Origin: Melioribacteraceae bacterium
Lineage (GTDB): Bacteria > Bacteroidota > Ignavibacteria > Ignavibacteriales > Melioribacteraceae
NCBI GenBank assembly: GCA_015493615.1
Contig: WGCV01000019.1
Span: 1 to 64,000, forward strand
Length of the DNA: 64,000 nucleotides
Direction: 5' to 3'
Within the stretch, counting starts at the first letter, position 1. Each line of letters begins with the position of its first letter. The notes under the pieces are model-generated. The model made no database searches. It worked only from the letters and a program-made list of their open reading frames with translations, and had not been told where the DNA came from. Shown here piece by piece: positions 15,613-23,335 of this stretch. A program made the position numbers and the translations under genes.

Positions 15613-17177
15613 ATTTCAGCCTGATTGAAAAACAGTTGAAAGAGAGGGAAGCGTTTTTCGCCGAAAGGCGAATGGAACTTGAGAGCCTTGCAATCGATAT
15701 TACCGAAAGCGAGAAGAAGAAAATCCTTCGCAAGTCGGCAAAGGGTTTGCAAGGTTTTTGGTTTTTTGCGAAGAAGGTTTTTCCCGAGTATTTCCAATAT
15801 CCTTTCGGCAGGCTGCATAAAAGGATAATAAAAGCCGCGCTTGAGAAAAAACGAGTAGTTGACGTTTTTGCCGCTCCGCCGGAGCACGGTAAGACTACGC
15901 TGCTGAGAGTGTTTAAGATTTGGGCGGCGTTATTCGGCCATTATCATTATTTTATCAAGGTAGCGGAAACAGACGCGCTTTCGTCTCTGGATTTATCGAT
16001 TATGAGATTGGAGTTCGAAGAGAATCCGAGAATCAACTTTCTGTTTGGGAATCTGAAGAAAAAAGGACGCTGGGAGGAGAAGCAGTTTGCCATCGCCCCG
16101 ACAGCGTATAACAAGCACGGAGCTTTTTTTGAGGCGTTTGCTTTCGGAATTCCTCCCACCGGAAGGGTTTGGAAACAGTTCCGACCGGATTTCTGCGATA
16201 TAGACGATCTGGAAAATTACAGAAAATCAGCTAATCCGGATATCAGCAGGGAAAAACTTCATTTTATCCAAAACGACATTATACCAAGAGTAAGCGAGAA
16301 AGGGCACATAATATGGTTCGGGAACAACGCCCGCAAAACCATGGCGATGAATATGATTATCGAGATGAATCCGAAAGAGAGGAAGCATGAGTTTCCGGCT
16401 TTCCGAATAAACATTTTTCCCGCTTGGAACAGAAAGAAAAACGAACCGGAATGGATTGAGAGATTCGGGAAGAAATACGGAAGCGAAGAGGAGATGAGAA
16501 TAGAGCTGGGAGTAGGAACGGCTACTTGGCTGGGAAATTATCAACAGACGCCGGTTATCGCCGAGGGGACAGAGTTCCGGAGCGAGCATTGGCGGACATA
16601 TTCAAAGCTGCCCGAGGACGCTGTCGGGATTATGTTTTGCGATCCGGCAAGCGGTAAAACGGGCTGCTACAAGGCGATAGCCGCTTTGCTGTATTCGAAA
16701 ACGAAGCGGAAGTTTTATTCGCCTACTTGTTATGTGCGTCAGTCGGGTTGGGAGCCTTATTTTAAGGCAATGTATGAGATATACGAAGCGCTTTTCGGAA
16801 GAATTTTATGGGTGGGCTGGGAAAAGAATTTTCATCAGGATCAATTTTTGAAGTTTATGCAGCTTTATCCTTCGGTAAAGGATTTGCCGCGGTTACCCAT
16901 ACGCCCGATTGACGTTACGGGAAATAAGGACGAACGCATCAGGGCGCTGGCTGTGCCGTACGAGTTCAGCCATATTCTGTTCGCGGAAGATTTTACGGAT
17001 ACCGCGGACGGCGCCGAAGCGAGAAATCAACTAATAGGTTTTCCGGATCATCCCTACAAGGATTGGCCCGACGCGCTTGCAAGCGCATATAACAAAATGT
17101 TCTCAATAGCCGCCGGTTTTGAGAAGGAAGTTAAAGGATATGAAAGTTTGGGAAAGTTACGAACGCAGAGAATATAG
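15609..17177 (+). CDS. Terminase large subunit
   Basis: A 522-residue packaging motor. Residues about 84-95 carry the P-loop variant AAPPEHGKTTLL, a form typical of terminases; the Walker B region is FCDIDDLENY near 195-205; the coupling motif IIWFGNNARKTMA follows. The C-terminal nuclease has VGIMFCDPASGKTGCY with the first metal-binding Asp near residue 345. Starts with TTG at 15609, overlapping the small-subunit stop (GTTGA), so the two are coupled; no closer ATG keeps the N-terminal helix. Corresponds to Mu gp28. Portal and head genes follow. Confidence 0.85.
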   Translation: MNFSLIEKQLKEREAFFAERRMELESLAIDITESEKKKILRKSAKGLQGFWFFAKKVFPEYFQYPFGRLHKRIIKAALEKKRVVDVFAAPPEHGKTTLLRVFKIWAALFGHYHYFIKVAETDALSSLDLSIMRLEFEENPRINFLFGNLKKKGRWEEKQFAIAPTAYNKHGAFFEAFAFGIPPTGRVWKQFRPDFCDIDDLENYRKSANPDISREKLHFIQNDIIPRVSEKGHIIWFGNNARKTMAMNMIIEMNPKERKHEFPAFRINIFPAWNRKKNEPEWIERFGKKYGSEEEMRIELGVGTATWLGNYQQTPVIAEGTEFRSEHWRTYSKLPEDAVGIMFCDPASGKTGCYKAIAALLYSKTKRKFYSPTCYVRQSGWEPYFKAMYEIYEALFGRILWVGWEKNFHQDQFLKFMQLYPSVKDLPRLPIRPIDVTGNKDERIRALAVPYEFSHILFAEDFTDTADGAEARNQLIGFPDHPYKDWPDALASAYNKMFSIAAGFEKEVKGYESLGKLRTQRI

Positions 17178-17186
17178 GAGTTTAAG

Positions 17187-18572
17187 ATGAATCTTTTCGG
17201 TTATTTCAAAAATAAAAAGGATAAAAAAGATAAAAATATAGTTGTAAAACTTCCGCCCGAAGCAAAGATGGCAGAACAGGCAGGCAAAGGAGATTATATC
17301 TACACTCCTTTGCGTACGGCGCTGCTTCCGCTTCCGGCGGAACTTCAGTACGCCTTGACGATAAGACGCGCCGACCCGAGACCGCTGCTCGACATAATAA
17401 GAAAGCTGCCCCAAGCGGCTTCGCATCTTACCGGCTTGATAGGGAAAAGGCACGACGCCGTTTTGAGTTTGCAGTACGAAGTGAAACCCGCAAAACTTAA
17501 CGGCAAGGATAAACGCGAGTTGAAACGCTCCGACGAAATTACGAACAGATTGGTAAAATCGAATTTCGGAAAACTTCTGAAGAACCTTACGAACTCCAAT
17601 ATTTTCGGGCATTCGGTAACTATACCGCACTGGTCGCTTGATAATAACAATCAATATATCGCAAATTACGAGCCGGTGGATTTTGTGCATTTTGCCCCTC
17701 GCGGAGGGAAGGTAAAGCTGTTAATAGATAAAAGCGATAGAGCTTATGCTGCGGATATCGGAGATAACGCGCGGCTGCTCGGGTTCAATGATAAAAACAG
17801 TCTGCTTGCCGCAATTGAAGGAAGCAGAGGAATTTATTGGGCGGATTTGAATCCGGATTTTGTTTTGACAAGTTTTGTTAATCCGTTTGAAGGACTTGAA
17901 CGCGACTATCTCGGCGGATATATGCGGGTTTTACTTTATTACACGCTGCTGCTTCATTACGACATTCTCGATTGGGCAAAGTTCAACGAGATGTATCAGA
18001 TGCCTTTAAGGGTAGGGAAATATGATTCCTACGCCGGAGATAAAGCGGTGGAGGTTCTGCGCCAGGCGGTGCGGAATTTAGGAAGCGACGCGTCCGCGAT
18101 AATAGATAAGACAACGGAGATAGAATTTATCGAAACCAAATCGGCGAAAAACGGAGACGGATATGCAAAGTTTGCCGAATATGTAGAAAGGAAGCAGAGC
18201 GTTCTGATACGTGGGGAAACGCTTACGACGCAGGTTGACAGAACCGGCGGCAACCGAGCGCTTGGGCAAGTGCACCAGCAAGTAGGCGAAGATAAGCTGA
18301 TTGCCGATATAAAAACTATTTCCGAAACAGTGAATAAATTGATAAGAAAGGATTACTTCCTTAATTACGGGCAGCCTCCTATGGGAAGATTTCCGTCGTT
18401 CTCAATATTCCCTAAGGAATATAAGGATTTGGAGCTGTATGCGAATATCATTTCAACATTATCCGGAGCCGGGGTAGAGTTCAGCAAGGCATGGATCCAT
18501 GATACATTCAAAACCAAACCTCCGGAAAGCAAGGACGACGCGGTAGGAGGAAAACAAAGCCTTTTATTATAG
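17187..18572 (+). CDS. Portal protein (DUF935, Mu gp29-like)
   Basis: A 461-residue protein of the DUF935 portal family of transposable phages, forming the dodecameric ring at the packaging vertex. Supporting segments are YTPLRTALLPLPAELQYALT, PFEGLERDYLGGYMRVLLYY, KFNEMYQMPLRVGKYDS and a C-terminal RTGGNRALGQVHQQVGEDKL, which is close to the family pattern (TGS.ALG.VH..V...). It begins ten bases after the terminase stop. The early plus-strand order terminase small, large, portal, gpG is that of Mu, except that the MuF-like gene is missing from its usual place and lies at 29955. Confidence 0.9.
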   Translation: MNLFGYFKNKKDKKDKNIVVKLPPEAKMAEQAGKGDYIYTPLRTALLPLPAELQYALTIRRADPRPLLDIIRKLPQAASHLTGLIGKRHDAVLSLQYEVKPAKLNGKDKRELKRSDEITNRLVKSNFGKLLKNLTNSNIFGHSVTIPHWSLDNNNQYIANYEPVDFVHFAPRGGKVKLLIDKSDRAYAADIGDNARLLGFNDKNSLLAAIEGSRGIYWADLNPDFVLTSFVNPFEGLERDYLGGYMRVLLYYTLLLHYDILDWAKFNEMYQMPLRVGKYDSYAGDKAVEVLRQAVRNLGSDASAIIDKTTEIEFIETKSAKNGDGYAKFAEYVERKQSVLIRGETLTTQVDRTGGNRALGQVHQQVGEDKLIADIKTISETVNKLIRKDYFLNYGQPPMGRFPSFSIFPKEYKDLELYANIISTLSGAGVEFSKAWIHDTFKTKPPESKDDAVGGKQSLLL

Positions 18573-18581
18573 GGGAAATTT

Positions 18582-19121
18582 ATGAACGAAAACGCGATGA
18601 TACGGGAAATTGTAAACAGGTCTCTCCTTGCAAAAATAGGAAGCAGAACGGTCTTAATAATCAAACGGAGAACGGCTAAGGGCGTTTTTCTGAAGGGGAG
18701 TTCAGCCGGAGGCGAGAAGTACTCGACAAAACCTTTCGTAATGCCGATAGGCGCAGTAAAGAAGAAAGACGTAATGATGAAAATGCTGAAGGGAGGCTAC
18801 GGAAAAGAGGATGTAATGATTTTTAAAACGAAAGGCGGCGGAACTTGGGCGCTGCTGAAAAAAGGCTACAAATGGCTTAGGGAGCAGAGCGGAAGACAAT
18901 CGGAAAGAGTTGACTTGAGATGGTCCGGAACGCTGATGAGAAGTTTGCGGGTAATTGATGTATCCCCGGAGAAAGGAGAGGTGGTTATCGGGCACGGCGA
19001 GGCTCGAAGCCGAAAAATCGCAGAGTATCATAATGTTTCGGGCGCGGGAAAAGGAAAAACCATCAGGAAGTATCTCGGAGCTACCGAAAAGGAAATGATT
19101 GAGATACTGAAGGGGCTGTGA
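18582..19121 (+). CDS. Virion morphogenesis protein (Mu gpG-like)
   Basis: A 179-residue basic protein matching the phage virion morphogenesis family (Mu gpG, P2 gpS relatives): an N-terminal helix, then RVDLRWSGTLMRSLRVIDVS, GEVVIGHGEARSRKIAEYHN and a closing RKYLGATEKEMIEILKGL, the RxxLGLT..D motif of the family. It contributes to tail-head completion. It follows the portal by nine bases. The N-terminal 80 residues, rich in Lys and Gly, are longer than in the smallest members and may add nucleic-acid or capsid contact. Confidence 0.75.
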   Translation: MNENAMIREIVNRSLLAKIGSRTVLIIKRRTAKGVFLKGSSAGGEKYSTKPFVMPIGAVKKKDVMMKMLKGGYGKEDVMIFKTKGGGTWALLKKGYKWLREQSGRQSERVDLRWSGTLMRSLRVIDVSPEKGEVVIGHGEARSRKIAEYHNVSGAGKGKTIRKYLGATEKEMIEILKGL

Positions 19122-19153
19122 AATTATTTGTATTATGTTAGGAATTTGTAATT

Positions 19154-19906
19154 ATGAAAAATAAAAATATAGCGGTCTGGTTTAGCTGTGGCGCTGCGAG
19201 CGCCGTTGCTGCAAAGTTGGCGGTTGAAAAATACGGCGATGACAATAGCGTGATGATTGTGAATAACCCGGTCGATGAAGAACACGAAGATAATCGGCGT
19301 TTTCTCAAAGATGTGGAAGATTGGATTGGACGCAAAATAATTATTGCGAAAAATACTAAAGTAAGCACTACTTCGGCAAAAGAAGTTTGGGCTCGACGAA
19401 AATATATGAGCGGGGTAACCGGCGCACCGTGCACAATTGAGCTAAAAAAAGAAGCAAGATACCAATTTGAGAAAACACACAAAATCGATTATCATATATT
19501 AGGTTTCACGGTTGATGAATGGAAACGGGCTAAAAGATTTAAAGAATACGAGAGTGATAATCTAATCCCTATATTGGTGTCTGAATTATTGACGAAAGAA
19601 GATTGTTTTGAAATTTTGCACAAAGCAGGAATTAAATTACCGGAAGTCTATTCGTTGGGTTTCCCGAATGCTAATTGTATTGGGTGTGTGAAAAGTTCAA
19701 GCCCGACTTATTGGAATTTAGTACGAAAGTATTTTCCGGATGTATTTGAAGATAGAGCAAAGCAAAGTAGAAAAATCGGAGCAAAATTAGTAATAAGAAA
19801 AGGTAAACGAATATTTCTTGATGAGTTGTTGCCAAGCGATAAAGGCGGGAAAATTAAAAACTGGAATTGCAGCACATTTTGTGAAAATAATAAACATAAT
19901 TTTTGA
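19154..19906 (+). CDS. PAPS-reductase-like PP-loop enzyme (phage cargo)
   Basis: A 250-residue protein of the adenine nucleotide alpha hydrolase fold. The PP-loop is WFSCGAASAVAAKLA near the N-terminus, where canonical enzymes have SxGKDS. Other marks are PCTIELKKEARYQF, DYHILGFTVDEWKRAKRF, and Cys clusters NANCIGCVKSS and NCSTFCE that could bind Zn or an iron-sulphur cluster. Phages often carry such genes, annotated as phosphoadenosine phosphosulphate reductase, but the altered loop makes that activity uncertain; a role in nucleotide or RNA thiolation is possible. It interrupts the structural genes, and its codons are visibly more AT-rich than its neighbours, fitting a late-acquired cargo gene. 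Confidence 0.75.
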   Translation: MKNKNIAVWFSCGAASAVAAKLAVEKYGDDNSVMIVNNPVDEEHEDNRRFLKDVEDWIGRKIIIAKNTKVSTTSAKEVWARRKYMSGVTGAPCTIELKKEARYQFEKTHKIDYHILGFTVDEWKRAKRFKEYESDNLIPILVSELLTKEDCFEILHKAGIKLPEVYSLGFPNANCIGCVKSSSPTYWNLVRKYFPDVFEDRAKQSRKIGAKLVIRKGKRIFLDELLPSDKGGKIKNWNCSTFCENNKHNF

Positions 19907-19948
19907 CTTAAAACGAGACGCTTTTTATTATTTATTTGGAGTTCAGAT

Positions 19949-21190
19949 TTGAAAAGGTATATACATCCGGATTTCAATCTGCCGGCGGGCAAGGTTTCGG
20001 TAGTGTTTTTTGACGATTCAAAATCCGGAGACGACGTTTTACTTCCTAATATAATAGAATCTATCGGAGACGTTGAGGAAGGGTACGATTACGCCATAGG
20101 CGATTATTATTCGCCTGATTGCAGCTTTAGGATAAGGCAATGCCCGGAAGCGCGCGAAATGTTTGATACTTTGAGTTTGCGCGTTTTAACGACGCTCGAC
20201 GATTCCGATTTGTATTTTTACGGTTTTGTCTCAATGGATACTTTATCCCCGAGTATATTGGAAATAGGCGAAAGTAGATACGGGCATTATGAATTTGAAG
20301 CTATCGGAATATTATCGCTGCTGAAAAAAATGACTCTTTGGGATGTCTATTCAAATTCCGAAAATTACACGATCGGAGCAATATACGCCGCTTTGGCTGA
20401 TTTTGTTTTTGCTTCCGGGGTCGATTGGGATGTTGAACGAAAGTATCAGTGGGAGGATACGGACGGAAATATTTACGACGCTTTTTTGGATTCCGTAGAG
20501 ATTGAGGATATTGCGCTTCATACTACGGCAAGGGAAAATTATTACGCCCAAAGATTGGAAAACGCTTTTGATATGCTTGCCGAACAAGCTCGGGAATTCT
20601 TCTTTTTTCCGGTTCTCTATTTTACCGGGAACGAATTAAGATTAAGCATAATGGAAAAGGATGTTTCCCGTTTGATTGAGCTGCCTCCTTTTAGCGATAA
20701 AAGAAGTTTCGTGAAATACGCTATCGACAGTATGAGCAGTTATCTCGAGAACACGCCGGACGGAATGGATTTATCCGGACTGGAATATTACAGCGAAAAT
20801 CCTAATCCTTTCGTAGGGGAAAAACTGGAACTACCGATGCACCATACCAATATTTTGCGGACTTACGGGGACGGATACCGAACAAGCATAATAATCAGAG
20901 TGAAATACAGCGCGGATTACGAGATGATAGACCATATTTCGAAAAACGGCGCTACCTACGACAGCTTTACCGAAGCGATTCACAATGCGTATAAAAACGT
21001 TTATTTCGGGAAGTTTGATTGGAAAAGAGCGGATCTTTACGGGCTTAAGGCAACGCGCAACGGGGTTTCATCGGGGAGGTTCCTTGCGCCGGGATATAAT
21101 TGCTTTATTGACGGAGACGATTATAAAATTTTAACGGTAAGGAAAAGTCTGAAAAAAAACGAGAGCCGTATCGAGGCGGTTAGGGTGTAG
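19949..21190 (+). CDS. Large phage protein, possible tail hub or tip component
   Basis: A 413-residue protein starting with TTG at 19949, with GGAG eight bases upstream. It is beta-rich and acidic with many aromatic residues and no signal peptide or membrane helix. Segments such as NYTIGAIYAALADFVFASGV followed by DWDVERKYQW, and a C-terminal YNCFIDGDDYKILTVRKSLK, recall hub or baseplate proteins that have a two-lobed beta structure, but no family is recognised. It is the last gene of the plus-strand late block. If correct, it would supply one of the tip functions missing after the tape measure. Its 3' end overlaps the convergent gene by 11 bases. Confidence 0.5.
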   Translation: MKRYIHPDFNLPAGKVSVVFFDDSKSGDDVLLPNIIESIGDVEEGYDYAIGDYYSPDCSFRIRQCPEAREMFDTLSLRVLTTLDDSDLYFYGFVSMDTLSPSILEIGESRYGHYEFEAIGILSLLKKMTLWDVYSNSENYTIGAIYAALADFVFASGVDWDVERKYQWEDTDGNIYDAFLDSVEIEDIALHTTARENYYAQRLENAFDMLAEQAREFFFFPVLYFTGNELRLSIMEKDVSRLIELPPFSDKRSFVKYAIDSMSSYLENTPDGMDLSGLEYYSENPNPFVGEKLELPMHHTNILRTYGDGYRTSIIIRVKYSADYEMIDHISKNGATYDSFTEAIHNAYKNVYFGKFDWKRADLYGLKATRNGVSSGRFLAPGYNCFIDGDDYKILTVRKSLKKNESRIEAVRV

Positions 21191-21617
21191 GCGGCTGTTT
21201 TTTGTTATAAATGTAGATGCCTATTAAAGTGGCAACGCTGCCTACTAAGGTGGCAATCCCTTGTGCGTCTTTATTAATCGAGATTAGGTAAAAACCTCCT
21301 AATAATGCTACAATACCTAAAAAGAACCCAAGTAATTGCCCAAACACCAAAAGAAACGGATAAATCTTTTGTTCTCTTCTTTCCATAGCGGTGCGATGGG
21401 CTTGTTGTTTTTCAGCCATTGTCATAATTCTATCAGGCAAACCCGGATCAATGTCTTTATATTCTTGCATTACCTCGGGGGAAGGTATCGGGCCTGCAAA
21501 GAATTTTTGTTGTTCAATTATTGTATGATTCTTTTGAGGTTTATTTTTAACAATAGAGAAAGAAGAACTATTGTGTTTTTGTTTACGCTTTTTCGGCTTT
21601 TTTTTCTTTTTTCCCAT
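21180..21617 (-). CDS. DUF2335-family membrane protein
   Basis: A 145-residue protein. The first 45 residues are extremely Lys-rich; residues about 40-90 carry the DUF2335 signature (FAGPIPSPEVMQEYKDIDPG, then LPDRIMTMAEKQQAHR); two membrane helices follow (LVFGQLLGFFLGIVALLGGF and TLVGSVATLIGIYIY). The family is found in bacteria and prophages and has no established role. The gene lies downstream of the repressor on the same strand, together with two other small genes, so it may be expressed in the lysogen. It overlaps the upstream 72-residue gene by 35 bases. Confidence 0.8.
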   Translation of the reverse strand: MGKKKKKPKKRKQKHNSSSFSIVKNKPQKNHTIIEQQKFFAGPIPSPEVMQEYKDIDPGLPDRIMTMAEKQQAHRTAMERREQKIYPFLLVFGQLLGFFLGIVALLGGFYLISINKDAQGIATLVGSVATLIGIYIYNKKQPPTP

Positions 21618-21801
21618 ATCTCGACTTTACCGTTATATTTGTTGCCTCCGCAATATCCATGCCTACTTTTTTCCAGTCTTCGTAAATAGCTTCGGAATCG
21701 TTTCTTATCCAAGTTATTTTGGTTAAAATGGTCTTATCTCCGTAAAAGAGACTGTTAACTCCATCGAGAATGCCGGAAAAAACTTTGTTTGCCGCTATCA
21801 T
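21583..21801 (-). CDS. 72-residue partner of the DUF2335 gene
   Basis: A short, soluble, mixed-charge protein (MIAANKVFSGILDGVNSLF start; a Lys-rich KKEKKAEKA end) that overlaps the start of the DUF2335 gene by 35 bases, which implies coupled translation. A MIAANKVF opening behind an AAAGAAAATAAAATG leader is acceptable but not strong. No domain is recognised. Proteins of this size beside membrane proteins in lysogeny regions may act in superinfection exclusion, but nothing in the sequence proves that. Confidence 0.5.
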   Translation of the reverse strand: MIAANKVFSGILDGVNSLFYGDKTILTKITWIRNDSEAIYEDWKKVGMDIAEATNITVKSRYGKKEKKAEKA

Positions 21802-21906
21802 TTTATTTTCTTTTTATTTTTCATTGTTAATTTACATATAATCGATAGTTTATACAAATTTGTTTAGGTTTCGGTTGCAAAAAACTTTATGTAAATTTAA
21901 TGGCGG

Positions 21907-22434
21907 TCAGAAACGATACGACAGCCCTATCCCGTTTTTTTGGGGGTTAATCCGGATTTTCTCGAAAGCAAAGTATGTATTTAAGATTACAGCCGCAACG
22001 GTTAGGGTAAGCATAATATATTTTTCCGTAAGCTCATCGTTCAAATTAAACATCGGCAAATCATTGAGGTCGTCAATAGACTTAATTTGTTGGATAAGGT
22101 CGTAAGCGTAAACCCCGCCGAGAAGCGTAACCGGCAAAAGATAAAGCCTTTGTTTGTATCCGGAGATAGAGGGATTGCCGGAAAAATCGGCGGGGACGTA
22201 GTCTTTTATAATTTCAGTGGGTTTGCCGGGGTTAAATTTTACGGGCATTATATAGAGAATAACATTTTTATTGAGCTTGAACGTTTTTTTATTTTGCCGC
22301 ATAAGGACAAGATATTCGGAGGTTTCTTTAACGATTTTTACGTTTTTAATAAAGCTTCCGTTTTTTAATTTGATGTTTTCAGCGTTAAGAGTTACAGCAA
22401 GCAAAAAAACAAATAATAGGATTCCTTTTTTCAT
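21907..22434 (-). CDS. Secreted or membrane protein next to the repressor
   Basis: About 175 residues from the ATG at 22434, preferred over 22446 because GAGG lies just upstream. A signal peptide (KKGILLFVFLLAVTLNAEN) is followed by a basic beta-strand part (IKLKNGSFIKNVKIVKE) resembling the short beta-barrel leader seen in some Bacteroidota surface proteins, and two hydrophobic helices (LLPVTLLGGVYAYDLI and YIMLTLTVAAVILNTYFAF). Thirty-six bases separate it from the repressor stop, on the same strand, so lysogenic expression is likely. Function unknown; an envelope change in the lysogen is a reasonable guess. Confidence 0.6.
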   Translation of the reverse strand: MKKGILLFVFLLAVTLNAENIKLKNGSFIKNVKIVKETSEYLVLMRQNKKTFKLNKNVILYIMPVKFNPGKPTEIIKDYVPADFSGNPSISGYKQRLYLLPVTLLGGVYAYDLIQQIKSIDDLNDLPMFNLNDELTEKYIMLTLTVAAVILNTYFAFEKIRINPQKNGIGLSYRF

Positions 22435-22470
22435 TTTATGCCTCATTTTATTGTAGTTAAGTGTTTTTCT

Positions 22471-22815
22471 TTACTTTTTACGCCTTTTGGGTTTATCCTT
22501 TTTTTCTATTTGGTTCGCGATAATAACCATACGGCTAATGCTATCGCGCAGTCGTTGGTTCTCCTCTTCCAAGTCCGCAAGGCGTTTTTTTACAAGCGCG
22601 TCCGTCTCCGGAGGCGGATTGTCGTCTTCGCTTAAAAGCCAGTTTATATCGCAGCCGAGATTCTTTAATTTTAATAAAAATTCGCTGCCTGGAAGTACCT
22701 TGCCGTTGAAATAAGGGTATAGCTGTTCTCTTTTTATACCCAAAGCTTCTGCGAATTCCCTCATAGAAGGGAATTTTTTTTTGCCAAATTCCTTGATTTT
22801 GCGCCCTATAGCCAT
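22471..22815 (-). CDS. XRE-family lysogeny repressor
   Basis: A 114-residue DNA-binding protein. Residues 1-60 form an XRE-type helix-turn-helix (FPSMREFAEALGIKREQLY, then PYFNGKVLPGSEFLLKLKNL), and residues 75-100 a coiled coil (VKKRLADLEEENQRLRDSIS) for dimerisation, ending in a basic tail. It is read away from the Ner-like gene across a 110-base operator region, the layout of Mu c and ner. A perfect 18-base palindrome starts at the base next to its start codon, so it probably represses itself. It is small for a Mu c protein (196 residues) and lacks a visible C-terminal degradation domain. Confidence 0.8.
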   Translation of the reverse strand: MAIGRKIKEFGKKKFPSMREFAEALGIKREQLYPYFNGKVLPGSEFLLKLKNLGCDINWLLSEDDNPPPETDALVKKRLADLEEENQRLRDSISRMVIIANQIEKKDKPKRRKK

Positions 22816-22833
22816 TTACTATCCCGATAGTAA
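22816..22833. promoter_or_regulatory. Operator palindrome next to the repressor start
   Basis: TTACTATCCCGATAGTAA is a perfect inverted repeat with eight-base arms and a two-base centre. It touches the repressor start codon, in its 5' untranslated region, as expected for autoregulation. Further TTACT half-sites occur at 22842 and 22875. Confidence 0.7.
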
Positions 22834-22852
22834 GAAAAATATTACTCTAATC

Positions 22853-22883
22853 TTGACAAGGTGTAATAAATATATTACTTTTG
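22853..22883 (+). promoter_or_regulatory. Early promoter for the Ner/MuA operon
   Basis: TTGACA at 22853-22858 is followed after 17 bases by TACTTTTG (22876-22883), which fits the Bacteroidota TAnnTTTG -7 box exactly. The transcript would start about 35 bases before the Ner-like gene. An operator overlaps the -7 box. Confidence 0.65.
22863..22878. promoter_or_regulatory. Second operator palindrome, within the early promoter
   Basis: GTAATAAATATATTAC has six-base arms and a four-base centre, shares the GTAAT/ATTAC half-site with the first operator, and covers the spacer and start of the -7 box of the early promoter. Binding here would block transcription of the transposition genes. Confidence 0.6.
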
Positions 22884-22925
22884 CGTAAACAATTAATTTT
22901 TTAATCCAATAGAAAATAAGAAAAT

Positions 22926-23126
22926 ATGGTAAAAGAGCAAAAGAAAAGAATTACGAAAGTAAGAATTGAGCTGGCAAAGAGGGGAATGCGCATCAACGAG
23001 CTTACGGCAATGCTTCGCAAAAAATATCCCGATCTTAAAATTACGCCGCCTTACATATCAAGGGCGTTGGCGGGCAAGTATGACGCCTTTCTTTCAAAAA
23101 TAGAAAAAGAGCTGGGGATAAAATGA
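22926..23126 (+). CDS. Ner/Cro-like small regulator
   Basis: A 66-residue basic protein, the first gene of the early operon, opposite the repressor. It reads as a single helix-turn-helix domain (RIELAKRGMRINELTAMLRK, then TPPYISRALAGKYDAFLSKI), in the size range of Mu Ner (75 residues) and Cro proteins. It would turn down early and repressor transcription. The gene overlaps the next by four bases. No other domain fits in its length. Confidence 0.65.
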   Translation: MVKEQKKRITKVRIELAKRGMRINELTAMLRKKYPDLKITPPYISRALAGKYDAFLSKIEKELGIK

Positions 23127-23335
23127 AAAAAGAAGAACTGCAAACGCCGGTATTGGAATGCCCCAAGTGCAGAGCTTACGGCAAGTACGGGTCGGGCGGA
23201 AAAATAGAGATAGCCACGGGCAATATGACGGATTACGAGTTTCGTTGCCGCGAATGCGGACATACTTGGGGGGCAAACGCTTACTTCGGAAACAGGCAAA
23301 ACCTAAGCAATAAAGGCGATGGCGGGAAAGTATGA
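23123..23335 (+). CDS. Zinc-ribbon protein
   Basis: A 70-residue protein with two Cys pairs, LECPKCRAYGKYGSGG and FRCRECGHTWGANAYF, spaced about 30 residues apart, making a single zinc ribbon. Ribbons of this form bind nucleic acid or act as adaptors in transcription. It is placed between the Ner-like gene and MuA and overlaps both by four bases, so all three are translated together. Function unknown; a role in early transcription or in assisting transposase is plausible by position. Confidence 0.65.
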   Translation: MKKEELQTPVLECPKCRAYGKYGSGGKIEIATGNMTDYEFRCRECGHTWGANAYFGNRQNLSNKGDGGKV

